A stretch of 47,925 bases of DNA from Clostridia bacterium (GTDB lineage Bacteria; Bacillota; Clostridia; Oscillospirales; Acutalibacteraceae), in contig JAFVBH010000031.1 of NCBI GenBank assembly GCA_017480115.1, positions 1-47,925 on the forward strand, given 5' to 3'. The notes beneath the pieces are model-generated. The model was not told the origin of the DNA. It searched no databases and saw only the letters and a program-made list of their open reading frames with translations. Both the position numbers and the translations under genes were made by a program. Shown here one piece after another: positions 1-8,155 of this stretch. Each line of letters opens with the position of its first letter. Position 1 is the stretch's first letter.

Positions 1-359
1 CGATTTGGATTTATAAGCATAAGCCCTGACGGATGCCCAATGGGCATCCCTAGAAGATTGTGAGGCCATCTTTTTACAAATCCAACCGCGAAGCGGTTTC
101 ACAATCATTCATCATTCACCGTTCATTATTCATTAAATTCTGATTTAGCGCAGGAAGCACGTCACACAATCCTGTAGGGACGGCCACCGGCCGTCCGCCG
201 GGTTACGCGCAAAATCAACGGACGGCCGTCCCTACAAGCGGGTGCGCCCATTTTGCGTCTATAAAACCAAATCGCGAAGCGATTTCCGAAATTCCGCATT
301 CCGCCCTCCGCATTCCGCATTTGTAAATTATGATTTATCGCAAAGCGCTAAATCATAAT
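1..359. other. Intergenic region with palindromic repeats
   Basis: No convincing gene is present. The stretch holds a partial palindrome near 22-50 (GATGCCC next to GGGCATC), a full copy of a dispersed element (151-257), and an inverted repeat that runs into the stop codon of the leftward gene. Several lines consist of low-complexity pieces such as repeated CATTCCGCATT and TTCATTATTCATT, which look like decayed repeat sequence. Confidence 0.7.
151..257. repeat. Dispersed palindromic element, copy 1
   Basis: A ~105-bp unit that recurs at 2794-2900 with the same order of blocks: CAGGAAG, CAATCCTGTAGGGACG, GGTTACGCGCAAAATCAACGG, CCGTCCCTACAAGCGGGTGC. The core is bounded by inverted ends TGTAGGGACGGCC (173-185) and GGCCGTCCCTACA (223-235), so it can fold into a long hairpin, as a MITE or REP-like element would. 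No coding capacity is seen. The mobility label is inference. Confidence 0.75.
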
Positions 360-361
360 TT
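325..361. terminator. Inverted repeat at the end of the leftward gene
   Basis: AAATTATGATTTA (325-337) is repeated inverted at 349-361 around an 11-base loop. The right arm overlaps the TAA stop of the minus-strand gene at 360. It may act as a terminator or mRNA-stabilising hairpin for that gene. The arms resemble those of the perfect palindrome at 2632-2670, so this could equally be a dispersed repeat. Confidence 0.45.
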
Positions 362-1568
362 ATTTGTCTATCAATTGATCGATCCTTGTCGCTGTTACAC
401 GGTCGGTGACGAAGGTCGCCTTTCGCAGGGCGCTGTTCCAGCCGTAATACGGGTTAGAGGCGGATTCATAGCAGGTGAAAAGACATCCGTCTTTGATTGC
501 CAGATCTTCCGCCATATTCGGCAACAGATACGCGGGGCGCAGCGGCTGTTTTTCCGCGTCTGCGCTGTTGATTTCCACGGTATAAATATGCAGCGCCGAC
601 ATAAAGACCCTGCCGGCGGATTTGCTGGTGAATAGGTAGGCCTTGCCGTTAATATCCGCCATTGCCGCGCCTTGCGTATACTTCGGTACGGAAAGTTCAA
701 AGACTTTTCTGACTGCGGCCGTGCCGTTTGCAAGCGTAATACGGAACGCGCTGAGCTTACCAGCTGCGTGTTCTTGAAATTCGCCGATCAGGATCATATC
801 TTGATAGGCGGAGATATACGATGCTCTGGTATCGGTGGTAAAGGCGACGATGGGCTGCTGCGTGCAGTTTTCATCGTCGATGTTGCCGTTTATATCGGTA
901 TAGATTTCTTTTGCCGCGGCGTACTGTACCCTGCCGACAGTCGCGCCCGCATCAAGCAGCGCCTGTATCCGGGCAAAGTCCACGGCGTAAACGGCGTTGG
1001 TTTTTGCCACCCACAGGTAGTTGCCGTCAAAGGCGATCCCGCCTGCGTGCGGCGGCTTTCCGGCGTTCATGTCTTTTGCATAGTCGCTGTAATTATCCAG
1101 CGTCACAGTGGACAGCAGTCTGCCGCTGTCCGCGTCCATCACATAGATCACCGACTCATGCTTATCGACGCCGTTCTTATGATAGACGGATTTTTTCTTG
1201 TCTTTATCGCTGCAATAGGCGCTGATCAGCATATATTGCGCGTTGTCTCCGGCAAAGCACACGCCCTGCGGTACCATGGCGTCGCAAAGGGAAACCGCGC
1301 CGTCCGCGGTTTGTATCGCGGTGTAGCGCAGTCCCGGAATGGGGACGGATCGATTCTCGTCGTAGGTGTTTTTAAAATCCTTAAATATAACGGAATGGAG
1401 TGTCCGTTGAAACGCCGCGTCGTAGGCGGGGCCTTCGTCGGAGACCTCCGCTGTATCGGGATATTGGAAACCATCTTTTGATGAGAATCTTACGGGCGCG
1501 GTGAGCAGTGTGGCGATCACCACGCAATATGCAAATATTTTTACGAAAAACGACCAAATCTGCGCCAT
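360..1568 (-). CDS. Secreted/anchored protein of unknown function, possible beta-propeller
   Basis: This 402-residue protein has an N-terminal hydrophobic segment (about residues 10-26), so it is probably exported or membrane-anchored. The rest is rich in short beta-strand-like stretches with recurring patterns such as GIAFDGNYLWVAKT, IYVMDADSGRLLS and MADINGKAYLFTS, which resemble blades of NHL/YncE-like propellers; this is inference from texture, not a family match. The start is supported by a ribosome site (AAAGGAGC) about eight bases upstream, and a strong promoter lies at 1611-1638. It diverges from the carboxypeptidase gene. No enzymatic motif was recognised. Confidence 0.8.
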   Translation of the reverse strand: MAQIWSFFVKIFAYCVVIATLLTAPVRFSSKDGFQYPDTAEVSDEGPAYDAAFQRTLHSVIFKDFKNTYDENRSVPIPGLRYTAIQTADGAVSLCDAMVPQGVCFAGDNAQYMLISAYCSDKDKKKSVYHKNGVDKHESVIYVMDADSGRLLSTVTLDNYSDYAKDMNAGKPPHAGGIAFDGNYLWVAKTNAVYAVDFARIQALLDAGATVGRVQYAAAKEIYTDINGNIDDENCTQQPIVAFTTDTRASYISAYQDMILIGEFQEHAAGKLSAFRITLANGTAAVRKVFELSVPKYTQGAAMADINGKAYLFTSKSAGRVFMSALHIYTVEINSADAEKQPLRPAYLLPNMAEDLAIKDGCLFTCYESASNPYYGWNSALRKATFVTDRVTATRIDQLIDK

Positions 1569-1610
1569 GGCGCATGCTCCTTTCCTGTCGAGAGGCTGTT
1601 ATTAATTTTA

Positions 1611-1638
1611 ATTATAAAGAAAATTTAATTTCTGTCAA
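1611..1638 (-). promoter_or_regulatory. Sigma-A type promoter for the 360-1568 gene
   Basis: Read on the minus strand, TTGACA (1638-1633) and TATAAT (1616-1611) are both perfect and separated by 16 bases. They lie about 45 bases upstream of the start codon of the leftward gene. Confidence 0.8.
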
Positions 1639-1704
1639 TGCGTATATTTCTGAAATATAATAATAAAATGATTTGTCAATGCTATTATTTTATCGGTGAT
1701 GCGT

Positions 1705-2628
1705 ATGAAAAAGCAATCAAAGCAGCGCAGAAGAAACAGACGCAAGGGCTTGCTCGCCTTTGTGATCGTGCTGTTGCTCGTGGTTTGGGGCGGCGTGAAG
1801 CTGCCGCTGGTGTTTACGGAATCCGTCGAGGAGGCAGCCTTCGGCTCTACGGCGTTATACCGATCAAAAACTGTAGATAATGCGCTGATGCGCACGGGGG
1901 ATCTGATCCTTGTAAACGGCGGGTATGCCTATGATTTTGAACAGGCGGAAACGAAATATCCCATTGCCTCGCTGAAAAACGACAGCTATCAGGTCAAAAA
2001 CGACGAGATTTCGCTGAATAAAAAGACGATCAAGCAGTTTAACGCGCTGTTTCGCGCGTTTGAACGGCATACGGGACATAATAACGTCTCGATTATCAGC
2101 GCATATCGGGATTACGCGTACCAGGAGAGCGTGCTTAACGATTATATCAGTTCTTATGGATATGATACCGCGATGGATTACGTCGCCATGCCCGGCTTCA
2201 GCGAACATCATACCGGGCTTGCCGCGGATATTGCCGTGGCGGACGAGGCGGGGGAGACCGAGACCTTTACTGGCGAGGACGAATACGCCTTCGTGGGCGA
2301 AAACGCGTGGAAATACGGCTTTATCAACCGCTATCCCGCGGATAAAACGGGGGTTACCGGCATCGCCAACGAGCCGTGGCATTACCGCTACGTGGGGAAA
2401 GCGCACGCGTACGTGATGCGGGAAAAGGGCATGTGCCTTGAGGAATACGAGGAGTATCTGCGTAATTTTACGTTCGGGCAAAGCTGTCTCAGCGTGAATA
2501 TCCACGGGGACGATTATAAAATTTACTATATCCCCGCCGGGGAGGGCAGCACCCGATTGCAGGTGCCCCTGTTCGGGCGTTATACCGTGTCGGGAAATAA
2601 CATGGACGGGTTTATTGTGACGGTATAG
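1705..2628 (+). CDS. D-alanyl-D-alanine carboxypeptidase, VanY/M15 family
   Basis: A peptidase of the M15B family, which trims the terminal D-Ala from peptidoglycan stem peptides outside the cell. The N-terminus is very basic and followed by one transmembrane segment (LLAFVIVLLLVVWGGV), so it is a membrane-anchored ectoenzyme. The zinc-site signatures are visible: SEHHTGLAADIA (SxHxxGxAxD) and EPWHYRYVG (ExxH). An in-frame GTG at 1696 and ATG at 1699 would add two or three residues; ATG 1705 was chosen because GGTGA sits five bases before it. The C-terminal ~60 residues form a small extra beta-rich domain. A perfect palindrome follows the stop codon. Confidence 0.92.
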   Translation: MKKQSKQRRRNRRKGLLAFVIVLLLVVWGGVKLPLVFTESVEEAAFGSTALYRSKTVDNALMRTGDLILVNGGYAYDFEQAETKYPIASLKNDSYQVKNDEISLNKKTIKQFNALFRAFERHTGHNNVSIISAYRDYAYQESVLNDYISSYGYDTAMDYVAMPGFSEHHTGLAADIAVADEAGETETFTGEDEYAFVGENAWKYGFINRYPADKTGVTGIANEPWHYRYVGKAHAYVMREKGMCLEEYEEYLRNFTFGQSCLSVNIHGDDYKIYYIPAGEGSTRLQVPLFGRYTVSGNNMDGFIVTV

Positions 2629-2631
2629 TGA

Positions 2632-2670
2632 AAATTCTGATTTAGCTGCGTAGCAGCTAAATCAGAATTT
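2632..2670. terminator. Perfect 18-bp palindrome after the carboxypeptidase gene
   Basis: AAATTCTGATTTAGCTGC (2632-2649) and its exact inverse (2653-2670) surround a three-base loop. It begins a few bases after the stop codon and could act as a terminator or 3' stabiliser, although there is no U-tract. The outer arm resembles the inverted repeat at 325-361, so a repeat-family origin is possible. Confidence 0.6.
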
Positions 2671-2793
2671 AGGGAAAAGGTAGGAGGGAAGAGGTAGGAG
2701 GTTCGGAAATCGCTTCGCGATTTGGATTTATATTACGGCGCATTGCGCCGCCCCAGCTAATTGGTGCCTGATGCCTGTAAATTAGATTTATTA

Positions 2794-2900
2794 CAGGAAG
2801 ATCGTCACGCAATCCTGTAGGGACGCCCAGTGGGCGTCCGTCAGGTTACGCGCAAAATCAACGGACGGCCATTGGCCGTCCCTACAAGCGGGTGCGCCCG
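2794..2900. repeat. Dispersed palindromic element, copy 2
   Basis: Second copy of the element at 151-257, with inverted ends TGTAGGGACGCCC (2816-2828) and GGCCGTCCCTACA (2873-2885). The left hairpin arm has changed (GCCCAGTGGGC instead of GGCCACCGGCC) while remaining self-complementary, which suggests selection or replacement that preserved pairing. It occupies most of the 376-bp gap between the flanking genes; the remainder (2671-2793) shows nothing recognisable. Confidence 0.75.
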
Positions 2901-2931
2901 TTTGCTCAGCTAAATCTGAATTTCCCTTCTC

Positions 2932-2959
2932 TTGACATATCTGTTATTTTATGTATAAT
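2932..2959 (+). promoter_or_regulatory. Promoter of the 3005-4957 gene
   Basis: Perfect TTGACA (2932-2937) and perfect TATAAT (2954-2959) with a 16-base spacer, about 40 bases before the ribosome site of the downstream gene. Confidence 0.85.
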
Positions 2960-3004
2960 TAAGCATATTGATAATAACAGATATTCCCGAAAGGATTGTT
3001 GTAT

Positions 3005-4957
3005 TTGACTACCAGAGAAGAAAGAGCCATGCAGCGGGAGCTGAAGCGTAAGCGGCAGAGAATGCTGACTTTTTTTATTATATTCGCGCTGGTGATTGTC
3101 GCTGTGCTTGTGGCGCTGCGGGTCGTACTGAATCGGGTCACGCCTGATGAAATCGGCACCACGCAGCATGCCGTAGAGAGCACCAACCGCAATGCGGACG
3201 ATCTTTATAACGCTTATATCGGCGCCTCGGCGGTGCTGAAATCTCATCTGGACGAGGACCCCGCGCTGGAGACAAATGTGCGACGGGAGTTGGGCGACGG
3301 CTATAATACGAGTATTGTTGTTTTTATCTCGGTTTCCGACGGGGAGAGCCCCGCGCTTGTCGTTTCAGGCAGCGGTGCGACGCTGGAACTGGCATGGCAG
3401 AACGCAGACGCGGCCGCCGGGCAGCTGATCCGCGACAAGCTGTATACGACCAAATATGTTCGTGCGGATATTGTAAACTCGATCCGCCGGATCGCGTCCT
3501 CCGCGCTTTCCGCAGAAATTTCCGACAGCGCGGGGATTTACGGCGAGTTTTTCCGCAAGGGTATCGCCTTTGATCCGACGTTCCATACCGCGCTGTTGGA
3601 ATCGGAGATCAACGCCAACGAACTGATCGATTACGATGTCAGCAAAGATCTGGTACTTGATAAGGTCAATCTTTATCTGACGAAAAAAGGCGCGGATACG
3701 CTTGCCTCGATCCCCGAGAACGTCTATCTTTTCACTGCCCGTGCCTACAGCAAGGACAGCGAGGGCTGCCATGATCTTGTTTTCAGCGAGAATACGTCTT
3801 ACGGCAGGCGGGAGGTCTCGGTCATTGATCGTTCTTATGTGGAATCTCTTTCCGCTGCAACAGCGCAGTATCTGCTGAACGGGATCGGCGCGGACGGTAA
3901 ATTTGCTTACGGCAATTATCCGTTGATCGGGCTGTCCATTGATAAATATGATCTTGCCTACCACGGTATGGCGTTGTCTGCGGTGGCAAAGTATTCCGCG
4001 GCGTTGGATACCGCCGGTCTGTATGCGGATAACGTGCAGCGTGCGGCGGATTATCTGCTGCAGCGCGGCGTGAAACAAAATGATGCTACAGCTTTCGTCT
4101 ATGACGACGCTGCAGATGAAATCAACGCCGGCGCGGTGGCGCAGGCGATTCTCGCGCTGTGCGATTATTCCCAAATACAAACGCAACGGACCTATCTGGA
4201 TTTTGCCGCGACTTTGGGGAACGGTTTAATTTCCATGATCGATACGTCCGCAGGCCGGCTGAATCACGCGCTGTATTACGATGCCGCCGGCAGACAGGCG
4301 AACTTTACGGTCAAGGATGCGAATCTTGACAGCAGCTATGATTGTATGGCGGTTTATGCCCTTGCGAAACTTTACGGCGAGACCGGCAACGCTGCCTATC
4401 TGAGCGGGGCGAAAACTCTTGCCGAGTTGCTGGTACGCGGAGATTATGCACAGAACGGCGGCGATCCGTGGCTGTCGGAGGCGCTGGACGAACTGACGAA
4501 GTATGACAAGAGCACGCAGTATTTTGACCTTGCGTTAAGAAACTATACTGAAAATGCCGACGCGCTGGAAAACCGTGTGATTTCCGATCCTCAGTACACC
4601 AGATTGCTGACCGCGACCTACAACGTCTATAAGCGTATGCAGTCCGAGCAGGTCGCCACCGATGTTTTTAAAGCGTTAGATTATACGAGAATGATCACGG
4701 CGTGCGTGAATCGCGCCAACGACCTGTTGAACGGCTTTGCCTATCCCGAGGTCGCAATGTATTTTAACCGCCCGGACGATTGTGTCGGCGCGTTCTATGT
4801 CCGGCAGGACGGGTTCCGTATCCGCATCGACGATATGGCGTCCTTTATCGACGCCTATCTCGCCTATGGGCAGGATTACACCGCCGTCAACGCCGATGTG
4901 TTTGAAGCGCAGGAGCGGGCTGCGGCGCTTGCAACGACTGTGCCGGCGAACGGATAA
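3005..4957 (+). CDS. Membrane-anchored protein with alpha-toroid-like region, unknown function
   Basis: About 650 residues. A basic N-terminus precedes one transmembrane helix (MLTFFIIFALVIVAVLVALRV), so the bulk lies outside the membrane. The first ~150 residues after it form a mixed alpha/beta domain. Residues from ~290 onward contain helical repeats such as LAYHGMALSAVAKYS, VAQAILALCDYS and DCMAVYALAKLY, typical of (alpha/alpha)6-toroid proteins of the glycosidase or terpene-cyclase fold; this is inferred from pattern. The start is uncertain: in-frame TTG codons at 2996, 2999 and 3005 follow the ribosome site AAAGGA (2990-2995), and 3005 has the best spacing. It has its own promoter. A surface-glycan role is conceivable but unproven. 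Confidence 0.75.
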   Translation: MTTREERAMQRELKRKRQRMLTFFIIFALVIVAVLVALRVVLNRVTPDEIGTTQHAVESTNRNADDLYNAYIGASAVLKSHLDEDPALETNVRRELGDGYNTSIVVFISVSDGESPALVVSGSGATLELAWQNADAAAGQLIRDKLYTTKYVRADIVNSIRRIASSALSAEISDSAGIYGEFFRKGIAFDPTFHTALLESEINANELIDYDVSKDLVLDKVNLYLTKKGADTLASIPENVYLFTARAYSKDSEGCHDLVFSENTSYGRREVSVIDRSYVESLSAATAQYLLNGIGADGKFAYGNYPLIGLSIDKYDLAYHGMALSAVAKYSAALDTAGLYADNVQRAADYLLQRGVKQNDATAFVYDDAADEINAGAVAQAILALCDYSQIQTQRTYLDFAATLGNGLISMIDTSAGRLNHALYYDAAGRQANFTVKDANLDSSYDCMAVYALAKLYGETGNAAYLSGAKTLAELLVRGDYAQNGGDPWLSEALDELTKYDKSTQYFDLALRNYTENADALENRVISDPQYTRLLTATYNVYKRMQSEQVATDVFKALDYTRMITACVNRANDLLNGFAYPEVAMYFNRPDDCVGAFYVRQDGFRIRIDDMASFIDAYLAYGQDYTAVNADVFEAQERAAALATTVPANG

Positions 4958-5067
4958 AAACGCACGGCGGCGCAGGGTTGCTCCATGTTCCGCGGACTGC
5001 GGTGCGCGGAACGAATGCGGATATGCTGCGTAATATGGAATAAATAGCGGGAAAGGGTGTAGCTTTC

Positions 5068-5580
5068 ATGGAATATGTAAAAACAGACTATCAAAATATA
5101 TCGGTCAACCCGGCGGCGCTGTTTGCGCGGGAGCAGGCAATCCTGTCCGCAGGCAAGGCTGGCGACTGCAACTCCATGCTGATCGGCTGGGGTTCTGTCG
5201 GTACGCTTTGGGGAAAACCGGTCGTTACGGTGTACGTTCGCCCCGAACGGTACACCATGAAATATTTGCTGGAATACGATACGTTTTCCGTCGCCTTTTA
5301 TGACGCGGGCAACCGGCAGATCGCGCCCTTTGGCGCAAGAAGCGGCAGAGATTGCGATAAATACGCCCTGACGGGGCTTCGTCCCCTGTTTTGCGACGGC
5401 ACGCCGTATACGGACGGGGCAAAGCTGGTGCTGATCTGCTGCAAGCGCAGCGTGCAGGATATGGAGCCGTCGATTTTTACCGATCCCGCGCTGAATGACC
5501 GCTGGTACGGCAAAGAGGGGTATCATAACGTCATCGTTGGTGAGATTACGGCTTGTCTGACGCCCGAAGCTATCGAGTAA
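5068..5580 (+). CDS. Flavin reductase-like / FMN-binding split-barrel protein
   Basis: At 170 residues it has the length of flavin-reductase-like domain proteins (flavoredoxin type), which bind FMN and transfer electrons in the cytoplasm. Supporting features are the N-terminal CNSMLIGWGSVGTLWGKP segment, the VRPERYTMKYLLE stretch after the second strand, and a C-terminal LVGEIT-like strand (VIVGEITACL). The ribosome site GGGAAAGGG precedes the ATG by about ten bases. No promoter was found in the 110-bp gap, so it may be cotranscribed with the preceding gene. The physiological electron donor and acceptor cannot be deduced. Confidence 0.85.
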   Translation: MEYVKTDYQNISVNPAALFAREQAILSAGKAGDCNSMLIGWGSVGTLWGKPVVTVYVRPERYTMKYLLEYDTFSVAFYDAGNRQIAPFGARSGRDCDKYALTGLRPLFCDGTPYTDGAKLVLICCKRSVQDMEPSIFTDPALNDRWYGKEGYHNVIVGEITACLTPEAIE

Positions 5581-5594
5581 GGATTGGAAATATC

Positions 5595-5875
5595 ATGAAA
5601 AACCGATTGCGGTCGCGGTGATGCTTGCGTTTTTTTGCAGCGGTCATCTTACTGGCGTTCGGCGATTCGCGGGTATATATCAATAACCGTAAGCTGACCA
5701 CGCATTGAAAACCGTTGCCGCCGAGCAGATCACTTTGGAAATCGTCGTTCCTTTGGATTGGGATTCCGCCTATGTTTTTGCTTCCGATACCTCCGGAGAT
5801 GTAATCGCCGAGATGCTGGGCTTCGATGCGCCCGTCATCAGACTTGCGACGGCTGATATGTGGAAAAATGTATGA
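5595..5875 (+). pseudogene. Decayed gene for a small lipoprotein/membrane protein
   Basis: Coding remains are spread over frames. ATG 5595 opens MKNRLRSR and stops at once. The next frame gives a hydrophobic segment (FFAAVILLAFGDSRVYINN) that ends at a TGA. Immediately after, a third stretch reads TVAAEQITLEIVVPLDWD, then SAYVFASDTSGDVIAEMLGF, and stops at 5873. Joined, these would give an ~90-residue protein with a signal-like segment and an exported domain. At least two disruptions are required, so it is probably dead. It lies directly downstream of the flavin-reductase gene. Confidence 0.6.
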
Positions 5876-5940
5876 AATATACAGAATACTTTTGTCTGTA
5901 TTGTGCGGTTTGCTGAAAGAAAAAATATTTTAAAAAATGC

Positions 5941-5969
5941 TTGACATTTTGTGACCGTAGTGCTATAAT
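5941..5969 (+). promoter_or_regulatory. 5S rRNA promoter
   Basis: Perfect TTGACA (5941-5946) and TATAAT (5964-5969) with a 17-base spacer, placing initiation near 5976, about 30 bases before the mature 5S rRNA. Confidence 0.85.
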
Positions 5970-6004
5970 CCTTTATGTTGTTGAGGGCAACACCCCAACA
6001 CAGA

Positions 6005-6122
6005 GTCGGTGTCTATAACATTGAGGCCCCACCCGTTCCCATCCCGAACACGGTAGTTAAGCTCAAATGTGCCGAAGATACTTGGCGGGCAGCTGCCTGG
6101 GAAAATAGGTTGTCGCCGACAC
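6005..6122 (+). rRNA. rrf: 5S ribosomal RNA
   Basis: The ~118-base stretch has the conserved 5S core (CCCGTTCCCATCCCGAACAC, GTTAAGCTCAAATGTGCCGA, GATACTT, CTGGGAAAATAGG). Its ends pair as helix I (GTCGG with CCGAC). It is a solitary 5S gene: no 16S or 23S sequence is near, and it has a dedicated promoter and terminator. The 5' and 3' ends are placed by helix I and may be off by one or two bases. Confidence 0.95.
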
Positions 6123-6123
6123 A

Positions 6124-6151
6124 AGCCGCTTTTAAAGCGGCTTTTTCTTTT
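6124..6151 (+). terminator. Intrinsic terminator of 5S rRNA
   Basis: AGCCGCTTT/AAAGCGGCT hairpin with a two-base loop followed by TTTTCTTTT, directly after the 5S rRNA. Confidence 0.85.
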
Positions 6152-6265
6152 GTCAAAAATGCAGTGCAGTACAAAAATCATTTGAAAGAAAAACAAAGTA
6201 AAAATGAGAAAAGTAAAGGAAATCAAAGAAAGCATCTGCTAAATTAAAAAATTTAAAAAAAGCTG

Positions 6266-6297
6266 TTGACATGCCTGTTTTCCTGTGCTAATATAAT
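6266..6297 (+). promoter_or_regulatory. Promoter of rplM-rpsI
   Basis: TTGACA at 6266-6271. With a 17-base spacer the -10 is TAATAT (6289-6294); the perfect TATAAT at 6292-6297 would need a 20-base spacer. It lies 35-60 bases before rplM. Confidence 0.75.
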
Positions 6298-6329
6298 CGG
6301 GTAATTTACAGAAAATCGGAGGTAAGACT

Positions 6330-6758
6330 ATGTCTACTTATATGGCAAAGGCGGGCGAAGTGACCCGCGCCTGGTATGTGCTTGACGCTGCCGGTAAGCC
6401 CCTCGGCAAGGTTGCCGCGGAAGCTGCCGTTTTGCTGCGCGGTAAGCATAAGCCCACGTTTACGCCCCATGTTGACTGCGGCGACAACGTGATCATTATC
6501 AACGCCGAGAAGGTCGTGCTGACCGGCAACAAGCTGAATCAGAAAACGTACTACCATCACACCGGCTACATCGGTAATATGAAGAAGGTCAAGTACAGCA
6601 CCCTCATGAGAACCAAGCCCGAATTTGCGGTAGAGAAGGCTGTGAAGGGTATGATCCCCGACAACACCCTCGGCAGAGCGGCGATCACCCGCCTGCACGT
6701 CTATAAGGGCGCAGAGCATAAGCACACGGCGCAGAAGCCCGTTGCCAGAGAGTTTTAA
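6330..6758 (+). CDS. rplM: 50S ribosomal protein L13
   Basis: Full-length at 142 residues. L13 is an early assembly protein of the large ribosomal subunit and binds 23S rRNA. Typical stretches are visible: WYVLDAAGKPLGKVA near the N-terminus, FTPHVDCGDNVIIINAEKV, the K-x-Y-Y-x-H-T-G-Y signature (KTYYHHTGYIG), and MIPDNTLGRAAITRLHVY near the C-terminus. A GGAGGT ribosome site precedes the ATG. It is followed 18 bases later by rpsI, the conserved bacterial L13-S9 pair. Confidence 0.98.
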   Translation: MSTYMAKAGEVTRAWYVLDAAGKPLGKVAAEAAVLLRGKHKPTFTPHVDCGDNVIIINAEKVVLTGNKLNQKTYYHHTGYIGNMKKVKYSTLMRTKPEFAVEKAVKGMIPDNTLGRAAITRLHVYKGAEHKHTAQKPVAREF

Positions 6759-6776
6759 GAGGGAGGCTGAATAAAT

Positions 6777-7175
6777 ATGTACGAAGGTAATCCTTATTTC
6801 TACGGTACAGGCAGAAGAAAAAAATCCATTGCCCGTGTTCGTGTATATCCCGGCACCGGCAAGATCGTGATCAACGACAGAGATATTGACGATTATTTCG
6901 GGCTTGAGACCCTGAAGCTCATCGTTCGTCAGCCCCTTGCCCTCACCGGCACGGCGGATAAGTTCGATGTGATCTGCAGAGTGTCCGGCGGCGGTGTTTC
7001 CGGTCAGGCAGGCGCGATCCGCCACGGTCTGTCAAGAGCGCTTGTTCAGTATAATGAAGAGCTTCGTTCCGCTCTCAAGAAAGCAGGTCTGCTGACCAGA
7101 GATCCCAGAATGAAGGAAAGAAAGAAATACGGTCTCAAAGGCGCCCGTCGTGCGCCGCAGTTCTCCAAGAGATAA
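6777..7175 (+). CDS. rpsI: 30S ribosomal protein S9
   Basis: S9 (132 residues, normal length) binds 16S rRNA, and its basic C-terminal tail reaches the P site. Signatures seen are [39 protein letters not shown] and the terminal [16 protein letters not shown], ending in the conserved SKR. The ribosome site GAGGGAGG lies in the 18-base gap after rplM, so the two genes are translated from one message ending at the terminator at ~7184. Confidence 0.98.
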   Translation: MYEGNPYFYGTGRRKKSIARVRVYPGTGKIVINDRDIDDYFGLETLKLIVRQPLALTGTADKFDVICRVSGGGVSGQAGAIRHGLSRALVQYNEELRSALKKAGLLTRDPRMKERKKYGLKGARRAPQFSKR

Positions 7176-7183
7176 CATGCAGC

Positions 7184-7214
7184 AAAAACCTCGGAGTTTT
7201 CCGGGGTTTTTATT
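7184..7214 (+). terminator. Terminator of rplM-rpsI
   Basis: AAAACCTCGG pairs with CCGGGGTTTT around a short loop, followed by TTATT. It begins eight bases after the rpsI stop. Confidence 0.75.
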
Positions 7215-7286
7215 ATATGCGATCTGCTCTCGCTGTGAGCGGTTTGTTATAACAAGAGGCACGGATCCGCTCCAAGAATTGGGGGT

Positions 7287-7318
7287 GGGGAACGTCGTGG
7301 ACATTCTTCTCGTTCCCC
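7287..7318 (+). promoter_or_regulatory. Leader hairpin before the YczE-type gene
   Basis: GGGGAACG (7287-7294) is exactly complementary to CGTTCCCC (7311-7318). The hairpin ends just before the GGAAAGGG ribosome site of the gene at 7334, so it could influence translation. No known riboswitch class was recognised. Confidence 0.35.
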
Positions 7319-7333
7319 GGAAAGGGTACTTGT

Positions 7334-8029
7334 ATGAAAAAAATTAAGATTTCCGCAGAGCTTACCTATGTGCTGGCGATTCTGATTTTGTCTTTTTCCG
7401 TCGCAATGATCTCCTGTACGGATTTCGGACTGTCGATGATTGTTTCTCCCGCCTATATATTAAGTCAAAAGCTCGGGTTTTTGACCTTTGGTCAAAGTGA
7501 ATATGTCATACAGGGTATATTATTTGTCCTGTTCTGTATCCTGATGAAAAAGATCAAAGCGGTATATTTCAGCGCCTTTATCACCGGGCTGATCTACGGC
7601 GCGGTACTGGATCTGTGGCGGCTGGTCATTCCTCATTTTAATCCCGCGGTTACCGCGCCCGGCGCGTTGCCGATGGGGCTGAAAATCCTTTATTTTGTTC
7701 TCGGCATGACATTGACATCGCTGTCTATCGCCATGTTCTACCGTACCTATTTCTACCCGCAGGTCTATGATTTCTTTGTCAAAGGCGTCAGCGAAAAATA
7801 TCAACTGGATAGAAATAAATTTAAGATTGGCTTCGACGCGGTCTTTTTGATGATTTCCGTAGGCATGACACTGTTTCTGTTCAGAAAATTCGTGGGCGTC
7901 GGTATTGGAACGGTGATTATGACCTGTCTGAACGGTTTGCTGATCGGTTTCTTCGGGAAACAGCTGGATCGCTGTTTTGAATTTTTTCCGCGTTTGCCGA
8001 AATTCGCAAAGCAGTTTGATATAACTTAG
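7334..8029 (+). CDS. YczE/YitT-like multi-pass membrane protein (DUF6198 type)
   Basis: A 231-residue integral membrane protein with about five hydrophobic helices: YVLAILILSFSVAMI, the segment following FGLSMIVSPAYILSQKLG, VIQGILFVLFCILM, a long stretch around ILYFVLGMTLTSLSIAMF, and the C-terminal FLMISVGMTLFLF and VIMTCLNGLLIGFFG segments. The S-x-G-LSMIVSPAYIL motif and overall layout match the YczE-like membrane proteins common in Firmicutes, whose substrate is unknown. It sits alone between the ribosomal operon and a small-peptide unit. A ribosome site (GGAAAGGG) precedes the ATG. Confidence 0.8.
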   Translation: MKKIKISAELTYVLAILILSFSVAMISCTDFGLSMIVSPAYILSQKLGFLTFGQSEYVIQGILFVLFCILMKKIKAVYFSAFITGLIYGAVLDLWRLVIPHFNPAVTAPGALPMGLKILYFVLGMTLTSLSIAMFYRTYFYPQVYDFFVKGVSEKYQLDRNKFKIGFDAVFLMISVGMTLFLFRKFVGVGIGTVIMTCLNGLLIGFFGKQLDRCFEFFPRLPKFAKQFDIT

Positions 8030-8093
8030 ACGCGACGCCTGCCGGTTTGATTTTGCGTTTTGGCTAAAAAAGTGTAAATATTTGCAAAGACTG

Positions 8094-8122
8094 TTGACAT
8101 CTGCCGCTTTACGGACTAAAAT
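8094..8122 (+). promoter_or_regulatory. Promoter of the twin small-peptide unit
   Basis: TTGACA (8094-8099), a 17-base spacer and TAAAAT (8117-8122), about 20 bases before the ribosome site of the first peptide gene. Confidence 0.8.
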
Positions 8123-8155
8123 AAACTTATAAAAATACAGTGGAGGGTATTTACA

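Noticed and set aside
672..1481. 269-codon plus-strand frame
   Set aside because: Antisense to the secreted protein gene, which has a promoter and ribosome site; composition is that of a shadow frame.
1696..1704. GTG/ATG starts upstream of 1705 for the carboxypeptidase
   Set aside because: They overlap the GGTGA ribosome site that serves ATG 1705.
5963..6247. 90-codon frames on both strands over the 5S rRNA
   Set aside because: The region is a clear 5S rRNA gene with helix I and a terminator.
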